From positions 1 to 11,563 of the forward strand of contig QHOP01000316.1 in NCBI GenBank assembly GCA_003219345.1: 11,563 bases of DNA, in the 5' to 3' direction. Position 1 is the first letter of the stretch. Each line of letters starts with the position of its first letter. Positions 11,022-11,563 of this stretch are shown here, one piece after another. A program made the translations under genes and the position numbers. This DNA is from Verrucomicrobiota bacterium. Lineage in GTDB: Bacteria; Verrucomicrobiota; Verrucomicrobiia; Limisphaerales; AV2. The notes beneath the pieces are model-generated. The model saw nothing but the letters and a program-made list of their open reading frames with translations, had not been told where the DNA came from and searched no databases.

Positions 11022-11563
11022 ATGAGCTACCAGCCGCGATTTGTCATCACGCCGGAGTTGCTGGCGCGGGTTGAAGCCATCGCGGCCTTGCGGGAGCGCA
11101 TCATGAGCGCAGTGGTTCAGGTGCCGTGGATTCCGGCGTTGCAGAAGGACACACGCGCTCGAAATACGCATTCTTCCACGGCCATTGAGGGCAACCCGCT
11201 CACGCTGGAGCAGGTGCGTGCGGTCGAGGAAGGCAAAGAACTCGTGGCGGTCAACTCGCGGGCACGCCAGGAAGTGATCAATTACTTCGCCGCGCTCAGG
11301 CATGTCGAGAAGCAGGCCGCCAAAAAACAACTCACTCACGAAGACGTGCTCCGGTTGCACCAGATCATTGCCGGCAAAGTCATGGATCAGGGCGAAGCAG
11401 GACGATACCGGACGATGCGCGTGCGCGTCGGTGCTTACATGCCGCCGCCACCGGAGGATGTCTCGGGTTTGATGTTCGAACTGTTGGAGTGGTGGAACAA
11501 GGAATCCGTGGCGCTGTCACCGGTGCTCAGTTCTGCCATCGTGCACTACCGGTTTGAGGCGAT
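11022..11563 (+). CDS. Fic-family protein, 5' part (partial at right edge)
   Basis: Fic proteins transfer AMP (or other nucleotide parts) from nucleotide substrates to target hydroxyls. The first 180 residues are present. ATG 11022 gives MSYQPRFVITPELLARVEAI. Residues 52-58 (STAIEGN) form the inhibitory (S/T)xxxE(G/N) motif, in which Glu56 would reach into the ATP site; its N-terminal position marks a class II, self-inhibited Fic protein. EVINYFAALRHV and LTHEDVLRLHQIIAGKV are the usual Fic helices, and GEAGRYRTMRVRVG is the conserved flap/turn region. The catalytic HPFxDGNGR motif is expected just past the edge after HYRFEA, so activity cannot be judged. Likely cytosolic, possibly stress- or toxin-like. 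Confidence 0.9.
   Translation, partial: MSYQPRFVITPELLARVEAIAALRERIMSAVVQVPWIPALQKDTRARNTHSSTAIEGNPLTLEQVRAVEEGKELVAVNSRARQEVINYFAALRHVEKQAAKKQLTHEDVLRLHQIIAGKVMDQGEAGRYRTMRVRVGAYMPPPPEDVSGLMFELLEWWNKESVALSPVLSSAIVHYRFEA

Noticed and set aside
10586..11023. 145-residue minus-strand open frame
   Set aside because: It overlaps the plus-strand ORF at 10456 and repeat-like intergenic DNA, and the translation shows no motif.

Overview
The window looks like a chromosomal segment of a GC-rich bacterium, most likely a Verrucomicrobiota member of the Pedosphaera/Limisphaerales type. The basis is circumstantial: a PEP-CTERM (exosortase-sorted) secreted protein, near absence of Shine-Dalgarno sequences, and many small interspersed repeats with ends of the type ACCACGGATGAACAC. 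No rRNA or other taxonomic marker is present, so the assignment is inference.

Left part (1-2990). A partial minus-strand sensor-kinase-like gene leaves the left edge; its H-box carries Leu where the phosphoacceptor His is expected. Next are a broken minus-strand purine nucleoside phosphorylase gene and, divergently transcribed, a broken plus-strand MoeB/ThiF-rhodanese gene. Both broken genes have lost about 35 codons with a change of frame; the second also has an in-frame TGA.

Central housekeeping block, all on plus (3094-8270): a SelW/Rdx-type redox protein, apparently a true selenoprotein (CxxU motif plus a bacterial SECIS-like hairpin); nusB; a PHP-domain phosphoesterase; ftsY; ribD; ribE. 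ribD and ribE supply consecutive riboflavin steps. nusB and ftsY are core transcription and secretion genes. The gaps are filled with palindromic or inverted-repeat elements; one is embedded in frame inside ribD and another supplies the ribD stop codon.

Right part (8271-11563) is accessory and remnant-rich. It contains a minus-strand tRNA-like 3' end preceded by a tmRNA-tag-like sequence, an array of six TGTGTCAG repeats, a MITE-like element, a small antitoxin-like ORF, a chimeric ORF (PemK/MazF-like N-terminus joined to a probable HsdM C-terminus), a minus-strand PEP-CTERM protein with two tandem palindromic operator-like sites upstream, an unrecognised 116-aa ORF, and the 5' part of a Fic AMP-transferase gene with an inhibitory motif.

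The most exciting item is the SelW-like selenoprotein, which standard annotation would miss or start downstream of its active site. The second theme is repeated small losses of internal sequence, which are either real genome decay or assembly errors and should be tested against reads.
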